Positions 24,117 through 32,432 of a stretch of DNA of 33,944 bases are shown piece by piece. Source of the DNA: GYS-P2D sp964489125. GTDB taxonomy: Bacteria > Bacteroidota > Bacteroidia > Chitinophagales > Saprospiraceae. Location: assembly GCA_964489125.1 (NCBI GenBank), contig CAZAXY010000027.1, forward strand, positions 1 to 33,944. The letters run 5' to 3'. Position numbers and translations under genes: made by a program. The notes beneath the pieces were generated by a model. It was not told the DNA's origin and searched no databases. It saw only the letters and a list, made by a program, of their open reading frames with translations. Position 1 is the stretch's first letter; each line of letters starts with the position of its first letter.

Positions 24117-24767
24117 ATGGATATAGCTAAAAAGCAAAAAAAGGAGCAAAACATAATATTAGCTGCGGAACGAGTATTCGCAAGCTCTGGATTTCACAAT
24201 GCTAAGATTGACGACATTGCACAAGAAGCTGGTATTACCAAGGTTACTCTCTATAGCTACTTCCAAAGCAAAGAAAACCTGTATCTCGCCATCATCTATA
24301 AAGGCTTCCAATCCCTTACCGAGATATTCTATAGCGTGATCAATGACAACAGAGAGAGTACAGGTTTTAATTCTACCATGGCCATATTTAACTCATTTTA
24401 CGAGTTCTGCGAAAACAATTATCTCTATTCTGAAGCGATATTGGACTATTTCTCAATGATCAGAAATGATAACAGATCTGATGATCAAAATCTTACTGAC
24501 AGCATCTTTTTTCGCAAGTTACAAGACATCCAAAATATACCATTAAAGCTGACTGCCCAGGAAATCTATCGTGGTAAGACGGACGGTTCTATTACCGCGG
24601 ACATTGATCCTATGCTTATTACCATCCAAGGATGGACTATGGTCGTAGGATACATCAAACTATTGACTGCATCAGGATCTAAAGGGTCTACTCTGATGAG
24701 CGTCGATCTCAAATCACTTAAAAGCCTGAGTTTAGACCTCGCAATAAATTCATTAAGGCCTAATTAG
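24117..24767 (+). CDS. TetR/AcrR-family transcriptional regulator
   Basis: A one-component repressor of 216 residues. The N-terminal helix-turn-helix region is typical: ILAAERVFASSGFHNAKIDDIAQEAGITKVTLYSYFQSKENLYLAI. The C-terminal ligand and dimer domain is all-helical and too variable to identify the ligand. The start is the ATG at 24117; a GTG directly before it is in frame. The next genes (acyl-CoA dehydrogenase, SCP2) suggest a fatty-acid or acyl-CoA ligand, as with FadR-type TetR regulators, which is inference from context. Confidence 0.92.
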   Translation: MDIAKKQKKEQNIILAAERVFASSGFHNAKIDDIAQEAGITKVTLYSYFQSKENLYLAIIYKGFQSLTEIFYSVINDNRESTGFNSTMAIFNSFYEFCENNYLYSEAILDYFSMIRNDNRSDDQNLTDSIFFRKLQDIQNIPLKLTAQEIYRGKTDGSITADIDPMLITIQGWTMVVGYIKLLTASGSKGSTLMSVDLKSLKSLSLDLAINSLRPN

Positions 24768-24883
24768 TAAAATCCCTGATAATCGTCAATTTTTGAGGTT
24801 AAGATGGTCCTTATTGGCGTGCATGTCAATTGATAACCTGCTATTTTAGGAGCTTTTGATAAACAGATAAAATTGTACACCAC

Positions 24884-26701
24884 ATGTCAGATTATGTAAG
24901 TGTAGATCATCTTAAGTTTTTACTTGATGAGGTTCACAATATCGAGGAAGTATTACTATTAGAGCGGTATGCAGATTATGATTCCGAGGGCATACATATG
25001 CTTCTAAATTCTACTAAACAGCTTTCTGATAAGGAACTCTATCCTTACTTTACTGAAATGGATCGAGTTGGAGCCAAGTATGAAAATGGAACCATAATTT
25101 GTCATCCTCAGATCAGGAATGTGATGAAGATGTATGGCGAAAATGGGTTCATCTGTCCACATTTCGATTATGAGGAAGGAGGCTCTCAAATGCCTCACAT
25201 GGCGAGCTTGGCAGTTGGGTTTATCAGCACATCTGCCAATAATACTGCGGTGGGATATCCAGGGCTCACTGCTGGAGCTGCAGGGCTCATTAGGTCTTTT
25301 GGTTCTAAAGAGTTATTTGACACTTATGTCCCTAAGATGATGTCAGGCGAATGGGGAGGGACTATGGCGTTAACTGAACCACAAGCAGGCAGTTCACTTT
25401 CGGATATAGTCAGTTCGGCAAAGCTTAATGATGATGGCTCTTATGCTATCGAAGGACATAAAATATTTATCTCCGCAGGAGACCATCAGTGCTGCGATAA
25501 TATCATCCATTTAGTTCTAGCACGTATCGACGGAGCTCCAGCAGGTACAAAAGGCATCTCATTATTTGTAGTACCTAAATATTTGCCTACAAGCAACGGT
25601 CTCGAAGATAATGATGTCTTCACAGCTGGAGAATTTGATAAGATGGGGCAGAAAGGATACGTCACTACCCATCTCGTATTTGGGGACAACAAAAACTGCA
25701 AAGGCTTTCTTGTTGGCGAGGCTAATCGAGGGCTTAAGTATATGTTTCAGATGATGAATGGTGCAAGGCTCGAAGTCGGTCTAACAGCTGCTGCTATTGC
25801 ATCAGCGGCATATCATAGTTCACTTCAGTACGCTAAAGAGCGGCCACAAGGACGTAAGCTCGACGGATCAGGTGGCAAAAACATCAATGCCTCACAAACA
25901 TTGATTATTAATCATCCAGATGTACGCAGAATGCTGATGCTGCAAAAAGCTGTTGTTGAAGGGTGTGCCAGCTTATTAATCCTATGTGGCAAATATCTCG
26001 ACTTATCACACTATGCGGTTGAGGAAGCTGATCGAGCAAAATATCACGACTTATTGGAGCTCTTAACTCCTATTGCTAAGACCTATCCCTCTGAGATGGG
26101 CCAAGTATCTACTTCTAACGGCATGCAGGTACTCGGCGGATATGGCTTCACTACAGACTTTCCATTGGAGCAATTATATCGTGATATCCGTATTACTGCA
26201 ATATATGAAGGAACAACTGGCATCCAGTCTCTCGATCTACTTGGTCGTAAGGTATTGATGAAGAATGGCGCTGCTCTCACGAGTCTCATGAATGAGATCA
26301 ATAATGATATAGCCTTAGCAGAAACCTATGAAGAATTAATACCATATGCTGATAAAATGAAAAAAGCACTTGGGGAGGTTCAACAGGTCTTGCAACATCT
26401 CACACAATTTGCTATGCAGGGCAATTTTGAGCGCTTTTTAGCCGATGCTACAATCTTCATGGAGATGACCAGCACGGTGATAGTAGCGTGGCAGTGGGTC
26501 ACAATGGCAGCCAACGCTAAACAAGCCTTGGTTACTGGACAGCTGAAACACTCACAGCAATTTTATGAGGCGCAAATTCGTACCATGAAATTTTATTTCA
26601 AATATGAATTGCCTAAGATCAAAGGTCATGTTGAAACTTTATTGTCCGAAGAAGTCTTAACAATAGTAGAAGAAGAAAAAGCAGTTGAAGCCTTTTCTTA
26701 A
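24884..26701 (+). CDS. Large acyl-CoA dehydrogenase (DmdC/AcdA-like, about 600 residues)
   Basis: An FAD enzyme of 605 residues that oxidises an acyl-CoA to the 2-enoyl-CoA. It has the N-terminal helical domain, the FAD-binding strand motif LTEPQAGSS (163-171), GGYGFTTDFPLEQLYRD (418-434) and the catalytic base Glu442 in YEGTTGIQSLDLLGRK. A C-terminal extension (about 470-600) matches the layout of the long family that includes 3-methylmercaptopropionyl-CoA dehydrogenase DmdC. That name is often applied by similarity alone; a general medium- or long-chain substrate is equally possible. It follows the TetR gene by 116 bases and precedes an SCP2 protein by 34. Confidence 0.93.
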   Translation: MSDYVSVDHLKFLLDEVHNIEEVLLLERYADYDSEGIHMLLNSTKQLSDKELYPYFTEMDRVGAKYENGTIICHPQIRNVMKMYGENGFICPHFDYEEGGSQMPHMASLAVGFISTSANNTAVGYPGLTAGAAGLIRSFGSKELFDTYVPKMMSGEWGGTMALTEPQAGSSLSDIVSSAKLNDDGSYAIEGHKIFISAGDHQCCDNIIHLVLARIDGAPAGTKGISLFVVPKYLPTSNGLEDNDVFTAGEFDKMGQKGYVTTHLVFGDNKNCKGFLVGEANRGLKYMFQMMNGARLEVGLTAAAIASAAYHSSLQYAKERPQGRKLDGSGGKNINASQTLIINHPDVRRMLMLQKAVVEGCASLLILCGKYLDLSHYAVEEADRAKYHDLLELLTPIAKTYPSEMGQVSTSNGMQVLGGYGFTTDFPLEQLYRDIRITAIYEGTTGIQSLDLLGRKVLMKNGAALTSLMNEINNDIALAETYEELIPYADKMKKALGEVQQVLQHLTQFAMQGNFERFLADATIFMEMTSTVIVAWQWVTMAANAKQALVTGQLKHSQQFYEAQIRTMKFYFKYELPKIKGHVETLLSEEVLTIVEEEKAVEAFS

Positions 26702-26735
26702 TTTTAAACAACAATTACACATTAAATAACTCAGA

Positions 26736-27032
26736 ATGGATACTACTGCTTTACTAGCGCAATTAAACGAGCAAGCTCAGAATACAGACCCAATAGGTGC
26801 TACTATCAAATTTGAAGTAGATGATCATGTTGTATTTATCGATGGAACAGGCGACTCTAATGTTGTAAGCCAAGAAAATGGCGATGCGGATTGTACGATT
26901 ACCACAAGTGCCGATACCTTAATGCAACTGAAAAATGGCGACCTTAATCCTATGATGGCTGTTATGGGTGGCAAGATTAAGATAAAAGGAGATATGGGTC
27001 TAGCAATGAAGCTGCAGTCTCTATTGAGCTAA
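26736..27032 (+). CDS. SCP2 sterol-carrier-like lipid-binding protein
   Basis: A stand-alone SCP2 domain of 98 residues that holds fatty acyl chains or acyl-CoA in a hydrophobic pocket. Family features are the strand pattern GATIKFEVDDHVVFIDGTG, ADCTITTSADTLMQLKNGDLNPMMAVMGGKIKIKGDMGLAMKL and the short C-terminal helix. It lies 34 bases after the acyl-CoA dehydrogenase, pointing to a shared transcript and a role in presenting or buffering its substrate (inference). Confidence 0.93.
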   Translation: MDTTALLAQLNEQAQNTDPIGATIKFEVDDHVVFIDGTGDSNVVSQENGDADCTITTSADTLMQLKNGDLNPMMAVMGGKIKIKGDMGLAMKLQSLLS

Positions 27033-27061
27033 GACAAAAACGAGAAGAACAATGATAAGAT

Positions 27062-27093
27062 GGAATCTTTCGGAAAGAAAGATTCCTTTTTTT
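27062..27093 (+). terminator. Intrinsic terminator after the SCP2 gene
   Basis: GGAATCTTTC (27062-27071) and GAAAGATTCC (27077-27086) form a perfect 10-bp stem with a 5-base loop, followed by seven T. It ends the tetR/acyl-CoA dehydrogenase/SCP2 unit. The T tract overlaps the stop codon of the convergent gene. Confidence 0.88.
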
Positions 27094-27397
27094 AGTTGGC
27101 GGAATAGAAGTAATTCATGAGCTGAGCTGCTCCTATTCTGTCATCATTAAAGATTGATTGTCCAGTATAGATTTTAGATAACTCCAATTTCAACTGAGCT
27201 GTTGTACTACTAATAATCAATTCGGGATTATGGAGTACCAACTTTGCAAACAGCTTTTCTATCTCATTATTGATATCTGCAGACGTATATTCCTCTTGTT
27301 TAGCAAGAGTTGCAAAAAGCCAACTATAGTTATCGGAATAAAATTGATCCCAACAGAGCATACTTTCCCCTAATGAATCTGTACGTTGGTGTCGCAT
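27092..27397 (-). CDS. Small protein of unknown function
   Basis: I do not recognise a family for this mostly helical, soluble-looking protein of 101 residues. It has no signal peptide or membrane segment. The stretch WDQFYSDNYSWLFATLAKQ faintly recalls the first helix of ECF sigma factors (FYxxYxxWL), but no DNA-binding region 4 follows, so I do not assign that function. A second Met at residue 13 is an alternative start. It is convergent with the SCP2 gene and 147 bases downstream of alanine dehydrogenase, beyond a hairpin. Base composition is like its neighbours. Confidence 0.55.
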   Translation of the reverse strand: MRHQRTDSLGESMLCWDQFYSDNYSWLFATLAKQEEYTSADINNEIEKLFAKLVLHNPELIISSTTAQLKLELSKIYTGQSIFNDDRIGAAQLMNYFYSAN

Positions 27398-27497
27398 GAT
27401 AATTGCTTTTGCATTTATAATAATTTAAAACTGACTGTAGACAAAAATGTTTCTTGCAGAACGTTACAGTTAGGTTAATAACACTTGAAATCAGCAA

Positions 27498-27539
27498 AAA
27501 CCCTACCAACACATATAAATCAGGTACTAATCAGGGTTT
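27498..27539 (-). terminator. Probable terminator of alanine dehydrogenase
   Basis: AAACCCT (27498-27504) and AGGGTTT (27533-27539) are perfect 7-base arms, five bases after the ald stop. The loop is long (28 bases), and TACC/GGTA inside it may pair too. On the minus strand five T in total end the right arm (GGGTTTTTGC). Plausible but not ideal. Confidence 0.45.
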
Positions 27540-27544
27540 AATCA

Positions 27545-28771
27545 TTACTGAGACGAGGTGAGCAAAAGTTCGAGAGCAGTATACTTTAGCTCAAACTGAT
27601 TGGCCAAATATTGATTGGTAATATGCCCATCGTAGGCATATATGCCCCGAAGCAGCCCCTGGTTTCCATATAGAAGGTCAACTAAGCGGGTTGGTGATGC
27701 CAGCCCTAAGATTGCTGGAGTAATCACATTACTGATAGCCAGAGAACTTGTACGAGGCACTTTAGATGCCATGTTAGGCACACAGTAGTGGATAACGCCA
27801 TGCTTGACGAATGTAGGTTTATTATGCGTAGTCATTGCAGAGGTCTCAATGCATCCACCTTGATCGATGCTGACATCTATGATTACAGCTCCCTGTTTCA
27901 TATTGGATACCATCTCCTCGGTAACTAGTACAGGGGCTCTACCCTTCTTGCCGTGCATGGCACTAATGACAACGTCAGCACTCGTAAGTTGATAGGCTAG
28001 GTATTGTGGGTTGATGGAAGAGGTATGAAGCTGACGGCCTATCTTATCTTGCAGTCTAACTATCTTATCGATATCATTATCAAATATCCTTACCGAAGCA
28101 CCAAGACCTAAGGCCGTCTGAGTTGCATGTTGTCCGACTACCCCTGCCCCTAAGATGAGTACTTTGGTTGGGGGAACGCCAGACACTCCTCCTAGTAATA
28201 CTCCTCGTCCTCCTGAATAGACACTTAGGAGCTCTGAGGCAGTTTGTATAGCTATACGGCCAGCCATCTCACCCATTATTCTGAGCACAGGGAAGCTTCC
28301 GTCTTGATTCTGAAAGTAATCAAACGCAAGTGCTATAACACGTTTCTCCTTCAGCTTTTCTAAGTACCCTTTAGTAATTAAGGGTAAGGGTAACATCGTA
28401 AACACAATCTGACCCCCGTGTAATTGATCGATCTCTTCAACACTCAACGGAGAAGATTTGATGATGATTTCGCAGTTGAGCACTTCACTTTTAGACTTAG
28501 TTATTTTTGCTCCAGCAGTGGCATAATCGTCGTCAGAATACCTAGCTTTTTTACCGGCATCAGACTCAACAACAATTCGATGTCCATATCCAGCGATCGT
28601 CCTTATCGAGTTAGGCACAAGTGCCACTCGATTTTCGAGATTAAAATCTTCTTTCAAGACGCCTATGAGTACACCATCATTATTACCCACCACCTCAAGC
28701 GTTTCCACCTGAGTCTCATATTGACCTTGGGTGAAAAATGTGCTGAATTTATACTTCTCTCCTCTGGGCAT
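27545..28771 (-). CDS. ald: Alanine dehydrogenase family protein (Bacteroidota form)
   Basis: A protein of 408 residues of the alanine dehydrogenase/transhydrogenase-alpha family; Ald interconverts L-alanine and pyruvate with NAD. Kept features are Arg48 (ENRVAL), Lys105 (IIIKSSP), the Rossmann motif GAGVVG (208-213), Asp230 and Asp232 after the second strand, which favour NAD, and IDVSIDQGGC (298-307) with its Asp. Compared with M. tuberculosis Ald, the catalytic His96 (FTFLHLA) aligns with Pro128 (FTMLPLP). The N-terminus is about 30 residues longer than classic Ald, as in other Bacteroidota homologues. Real activity should therefore be treated as inferred. It is one base downstream of tsaE, so the two form an operon. 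Confidence 0.85.
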   Translation of the reverse strand: MPRGEKYKFSTFFTQGQYETQVETLEVVGNNDGVLIGVLKEDFNLENRVALVPNSIRTIAGYGHRIVVESDAGKKARYSDDDYATAGAKITKSKSEVLNCEIIIKSSPLSVEEIDQLHGGQIVFTMLPLPLITKGYLEKLKEKRVIALAFDYFQNQDGSFPVLRIMGEMAGRIAIQTASELLSVYSGGRGVLLGGVSGVPPTKVLILGAGVVGQHATQTALGLGASVRIFDNDIDKIVRLQDKIGRQLHTSSINPQYLAYQLTSADVVISAMHGKKGRAPVLVTEEMVSNMKQGAVIIDVSIDQGGCIETSAMTTHNKPTFVKHGVIHYCVPNMASKVPRTSSLAISNVITPAILGLASPTRLVDLLYGNQGLLRGIYAYDGHITNQYLANQFELKYTALELLLTSSQ

Positions 28772-28772
28772 C

Positions 28773-29189
28773 TTAACTTATTTTCACTGAACGATGATGT
28801 CCATCAATTATGTTTATCTCCATTAAAATAAAGATATCTTCAATAATGTTTCTTGCAAGTTCTGGCCATTCTATTATACACAAGCTACCAGACGCAATGT
28901 ATTCTTCAAATCCTATGTCTAACAATTCTTCGACAGTATTGAGTCGATACAAATCCATATGATAGATTGTACCTCGATTTGATCCATACTCATTAATAAT
29001 GGAGAAGGTCGGGCTATTAACGAGTTCTCCAGATCCCAGTTCGTTCATCAATATTTTCACAAAGGTAGTTTTACCTGCTCCAAGGTCTCCTTTCAAGGCT
29101 ATGACCCTTTTATTCTCACGATCAATTTTACTAATAATCGCTGTTGCAACTGGCACCCAATCTTTCAGATTTTTCAAGACAAACTCCAT
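28773..29189 (-). CDS. tsaE: TsaE, ATPase of tRNA threonylcarbamoyladenosine synthesis
   Basis: An ATPase of 138 residues that works with TsaB and TsaD to make the t6A base at position 37 of ANN-decoding tRNAs. Motifs are Walker A GDLGAGKTT (34-42), SPTFSI (59-64, the switch Thr), HMDLYRL (77-83) and IIEWPE (105-110). The size is normal. It is the first gene of a two-gene unit with ald, with one base between stop and start. tsaB and tsaD are not in the window. Confidence 0.95.
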   Translation of the reverse strand: MEFVLKNLKDWVPVATAIISKIDRENKRVIALKGDLGAGKTTFVKILMNELGSGELVNSPTFSIINEYGSNRGTIYHMDLYRLNTVEELLDIGFEEYIASGSLCIIEWPELARNIIEDIFILMEINIIDGHHRSVKIS

Positions 29190-29343
29190 CCATACTTAAT
29201 AACCACACAAATATCTAAATACATTGGATGAAATCCTTAAAACACCCTAAAAATGAATGACTTACGCATTAGCGCATTCCATTTGATGGCTCAAGATTTC
29301 GTATATTCGTAAGCTCGTTAATCATGTGATAGAAACCATATAA

Positions 29344-31293
29344 ATGGAAGAAGAAAATAAGCAATATAGTGCTGATGACATTACGGCATTAGAAGGGTTG
29401 GAAGCAGTAAGAAAGCGACCTGGGATGTACATCGGAAGTACTGACACAAAGGGACTTCACCACCTAGTGTGGGAGGTCGTTGATAACAGTATCGATGAGC
29501 ACTTAGCAGGACACTGTAGCAAGATAGATGTGATCATTCATGCGGATAATTCTATCAGTGTTACTGACGACGGTAGAGGCATTCCTGTAGGCATGCACCA
29601 AAAATTGAAAAAGTCTGCTCTTGAGGTTGTAATGACCGTATTGCACGCCGGTGGTAAATTTGATAAAAACAGCTATAAGGTTTCTGGAGGACTACATGGA
29701 GTGGGTGTGTCGTGTGTCAATGCTCTATCGAGTTACCTAAGAGCCGAGGTGCATCGAGAAGGTAAAGTATGGATGCAGGAATACTCCGATGGTAAGCCCA
29801 TCACAGAAGTAAAATCGATCGGTGAGACCGACATCAATGGAACAACTATAAAATTTACACCGGACGCCGAAATTTTTCAGGAGACAACGGAATACAAGTA
29901 TGAGGTCCTTGCCAATAGGATGAAGGAGCTTTCATATCTAAACTCTGGATTAATTCTAACACTTACAGATGAGCGCGTAAAGGACGAAGAGGGGTTCAAA
30001 ATGGAACGCTTCTATTCAGAAGGTGGACTCAAAGAGTTTGTCAAATATCTTGATCAAAACAGACCACCTCTTATTAATGAACCCATACATGTACTAGGAT
30101 CAGAAGATAATGTTGAAGTTGAGGTTGCACTACAATATAACACTGGGTACAAAGAAAACATCTACTCGTTCGTCAATAATATCAATACGAGAGAGGGTGG
30201 TACACATGTCAATGGTTTCAGAAGAGCTGTGAATCGAGTTTTTACCCAATATGGTAAGGACACCGGAATGTTTAACAAGCTAAAGTTTAGCATATCTGGA
30301 GAAGACTTCAGAGAAGGCCTCACCTCTGTTGTATCTGTTAAGGTTCCTGAACCTCAGTTTAAAGGACAGACGAAAGGTGAGTTAGGAAACTCGGAAGTAA
30401 CTGGAATTGTATCTCGGGCAGTAGGTGATGTACTCAAGTATTACTTGGAAGAAAACCCTAAGCAGGCCAAAAGAATTGTAGAGAAAGTAATTCTTGCAGC
30501 AACGGCACGTCATGCAGCAAGAAAAGCACGCGAGATGGTGCAGCGAAAGACTGTACTGACGAGCGGCGGTCTACCTGGCAAACTATCAGATTGTAGTTCT
30601 CGTAATCCAGAAGAATGTGAAATATTTCTAGTTGAGGGTGACTCTGCAGGAGGGACGGCCAAGCAAGGGCGCGACAGGAACATCCAAGCAATCTTACCGC
30701 TCAGAGGAAAGATTCTAAATGTAGAAAAAGCTCTTGAGCATAAGATTTACGAAAATGAAGAAATCAAAAACATGTTCACAGCACTCGGCGTGAACATAGA
30801 AGAGGTCGAGGGCGAACGTATCCTTAATATAGACAAACTACGATATCATAAGATAATCGTGATGTGTGATGCCGATGTTGATGGTAGCCACATTGTCACT
30901 TTGATATTGACATTCTTCATGAGGTACATGACACCTCTCATCGAAAATGGTAATATCTATATCGCAGCACCGCCACTATATAGGGTGAGCAAAGGAAAAC
31001 AGTTCAGATACTGCTGGAATGAAGAAGAAAGAAGTGATGCCATAAAGAATTATGCAGGCGAAAATGGAGATGAGACCAAAGTAAAAACACAGCGTTATAA
31101 GGGATTAGGAGAGATGAATGCCGAACAACTGTGGGAGACGACCATGGATCCTACTACCAGAATGTTAAGGCGGGTGACCATAGAAGACGCCTACATTGCG
31201 GATCAAGTATTTACCATGCTGATGGGCGATGAGGTTCCGCCTCGCAGGCAGTTTATAGAGGAGAATGCGACCTATGCCAATGTAGACATCTAA
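29344..31293 (+). CDS. gyrB: DNA gyrase subunit B
   Basis: The ATPase and TOPRIM subunit of gyrase, 649 residues, which with GyrA introduces negative supercoils. The GHKL ATPase has Glu44 and Asn48, DDGRGIPVG (75-83), GGLHGVG (115-121) and the QTK loop (342-344). The TOPRIM part shows EGDSAGG (431-437) and DADVDGSHI (509-517). The stretch after EGDSAGG (TAKQGRDR...ILPLRGKILNVEKA) and the end region QRYKGLGEMN are typical of GyrB. The length equals that of Bacteroidota GyrB, without the enterobacterial insertion. It stands alone, with a strong terminator after it. Confidence 0.97.
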   Translation: MEEENKQYSADDITALEGLEAVRKRPGMYIGSTDTKGLHHLVWEVVDNSIDEHLAGHCSKIDVIIHADNSISVTDDGRGIPVGMHQKLKKSALEVVMTVLHAGGKFDKNSYKVSGGLHGVGVSCVNALSSYLRAEVHREGKVWMQEYSDGKPITEVKSIGETDINGTTIKFTPDAEIFQETTEYKYEVLANRMKELSYLNSGLILTLTDERVKDEEGFKMERFYSEGGLKEFVKYLDQNRPPLINEPIHVLGSEDNVEVEVALQYNTGYKENIYSFVNNINTREGGTHVNGFRRAVNRVFTQYGKDTGMFNKLKFSISGEDFREGLTSVVSVKVPEPQFKGQTKGELGNSEVTGIVSRAVGDVLKYYLEENPKQAKRIVEKVILAATARHAARKAREMVQRKTVLTSGGLPGKLSDCSSRNPEECEIFLVEGDSAGGTAKQGRDRNIQAILPLRGKILNVEKALEHKIYENEEIKNMFTALGVNIEEVEGERILNIDKLRYHKIIVMCDADVDGSHIVTLILTFFMRYMTPLIENGNIYIAAPPLYRVSKGKQFRYCWNEEERSDAIKNYAGENGDETKVKTQRYKGLGEMNAEQLWETTMDPTTRMLRRVTIEDAYIADQVFTMLMGDEVPPRRQFIEENATYANVDI

Positions 31294-31310
31294 GCACTCC
31301 ACTGACACGA

Positions 31311-31348
31311 TAAAAAAAGGGCTTGAAAATATTTTCAAGCCCTTTTTT
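31311..31348 (+). terminator. Intrinsic terminator of gyrB
   Basis: GGGCTTGAAAAT (31319-31330) and ATTTTCAAGCCC (31331-31342) are perfect 12-base arms, flanked by seven A on the left and six T on the right. It lies 26 bases after the gyrB stop and could work on both strands, but only gyrB ends here. Confidence 0.92.
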
Positions 31349-31642
31349 CTTTGGAGAAAGTAGAAAGAGAAGCCATCTCGAGCGAGATGACTTCCTTTCA
31401 CTGCATCAACCAAAAAATAATTCTTTATGTCTTCACACGTTTTTTTTGACGTGCATGAGTTTCAAAAGTCACACATTACTCATTAGTAATGTCATACTAA
31501 AGCAAAGAAAGTCTATTTGATTCATATAAAACACTAAATAATGTTAAAATATAACTCATCACAATTATAATACTTTCCTAAATATATGCTACGAAAGTAG
31601 CATACTATCCTCCTTAAATACGATAACCTTATCTTTGTTCAC
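31349..31642. other. Intergenic region with three further hairpins, no gene
   Basis: No convincing reading frame is seen. Three inverted repeats follow the gyrB terminator. (1) 31363-31399: CATCTCG/CGAGATG core with a 2-base tip, extended past one mismatch and one bulge to about 16 bp. (2) 31473-31492: ACATTACT/AGTAATGT around CATT. (3) 31585-31604: TATGCTAC/GTAGCATA around a GAAA tetraloop. None is followed by a clean T tract. The region could hold a small RNA or a structured leader for the downstream gene; this is inferred from structure only. Confidence 0.45.
31630..31637 (+). promoter_or_regulatory. -7 promoter element for the DUF6702-yidD-hemB unit
   Basis: TATCTTTG matches TAnnTTTG exactly but ends only five bases before the ATG at 31643, so the message would be leaderless or nearly so. 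No -33 TTG is evident. Confidence 0.4.
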
Positions 31643-32158
31643 ATGATTCTATCAATTTTGTATATAGTTTTTGGATCAACTCTCTGTAATTACATCGGTT
31701 TTGCTCATGATTTGCATCTAAGCAAGTCCGAGATCAACTATAATAGCACCAATCAATCTATAGAAATAACTCTTCATCTCTTCATAGATGATCTTGAACT
31801 TGCCTTATCCGAAGAGGAACATACAGACCTATTCATCTGTACTAAGAAGGAATCTGAGTATGCAGAAGAATATATGGCCGGATATATTAGTGATAAGATG
31901 CTCATCAATATAGATGGCCAGCCATATAACCCAAACTTTCTAGGCAAGGAGTCTAGCGATGATCTTCAAGGGGTGTGGTGTTATCTGGAAATCACTGAGA
32001 TTCCTATACCTGAAAAGGTAGAGGTGGAAATAGACTTTTTCAATGAGCTCTATAGTGATCAAAAAAACGTCCTAAATATTAAGCTTGACGAATCCTCAAA
32101 GGAGTACTATCTCTTGAATAAGAAGAATACGATTGCTGAACTATCCCTTAATGATTAG
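31643..32158 (+). CDS. DUF6702 family exported protein
   Basis: A protein of 171 residues that begins with a hydrophobic signal segment (1-21), followed by HDLHLSKSEINYNSTNQSIEITLHLFIDDLELALS, the hallmark opening of the DUF6702 family of Bacteroidota envelope proteins. The family is predicted to be periplasmic and beta-rich, and its function is unknown. It overlaps the yidD start by eight bases, so translation of the two is probably coupled. Confidence 0.82.
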   Translation: MILSILYIVFGSTLCNYIGFAHDLHLSKSEINYNSTNQSIEITLHLFIDDLELALSEEEHTDLFICTKKESEYAEEYMAGYISDKMLINIDGQPYNPNFLGKESSDDLQGVWCYLEITEIPIPEKVEVEIDFFNELYSDQKNVLNIKLDESSKEYYLLNKKNTIAELSLND

Positions 32159-32432
32159 TAAGTTCATTCAGCAAATATTCATAATACCGATAAGGTTATA
32201 TCAACTGACCCTATCTCCCATATTGAGCACATATCTTGGTATGAGATGCAGATATGAGCCATCTTGCTCCCATTACATGATAGGAGCTATCCATGAATGG
32301 GGCATCATCAAAGGAATATATTTAGGAATCAAAAGAATCGGAAGATGCCAACCATGGGGAGGATTTGGACCTGATCCAGTACCGATAAATCCAAAAAAGA
32401 AAACTCATGCTCAGGAGACCACGGAGAAATAG
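32151..32432 (+). CDS. yidD: YidD, membrane protein insertion efficiency factor
   Basis: A small membrane-associated protein of 93 residues that helps YidC insert inner-membrane proteins. Family hallmarks are an amphipathic N-terminus (FIQQIFIIPIRLYQLTLSPIL), CRYEPSCSHYMIGAIHEWG and RIGRCQPWGGFGPDPVP. The ATG at 32151 gives the usual MISKF opening. It overlaps DUF6702 by eight bases at its start and hemB by 26 bases at its end. In many bacteria yidD lies by rnpA and yidC; here it does not. Confidence 0.95.
   Translation: MISKFIQQIFIIPIRLYQLTLSPILSTYLGMRCRYEPSCSHYMIGAIHEWGIIKGIYLGIKRIGRCQPWGGFGPDPVPINPKKKTHAQETTEK

Noticed and set aside
28424..28831. Plus-strand frame of 135 residues across the ald/tsaE junction
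   Set aside because: It is antisense to two genes with clear motifs and has no recognisable domain.
31436..31453. CACGT/ACGTG inverted repeat around a T run
   Set aside because: Only five base pairs with an eight-base loop; too weak to call.
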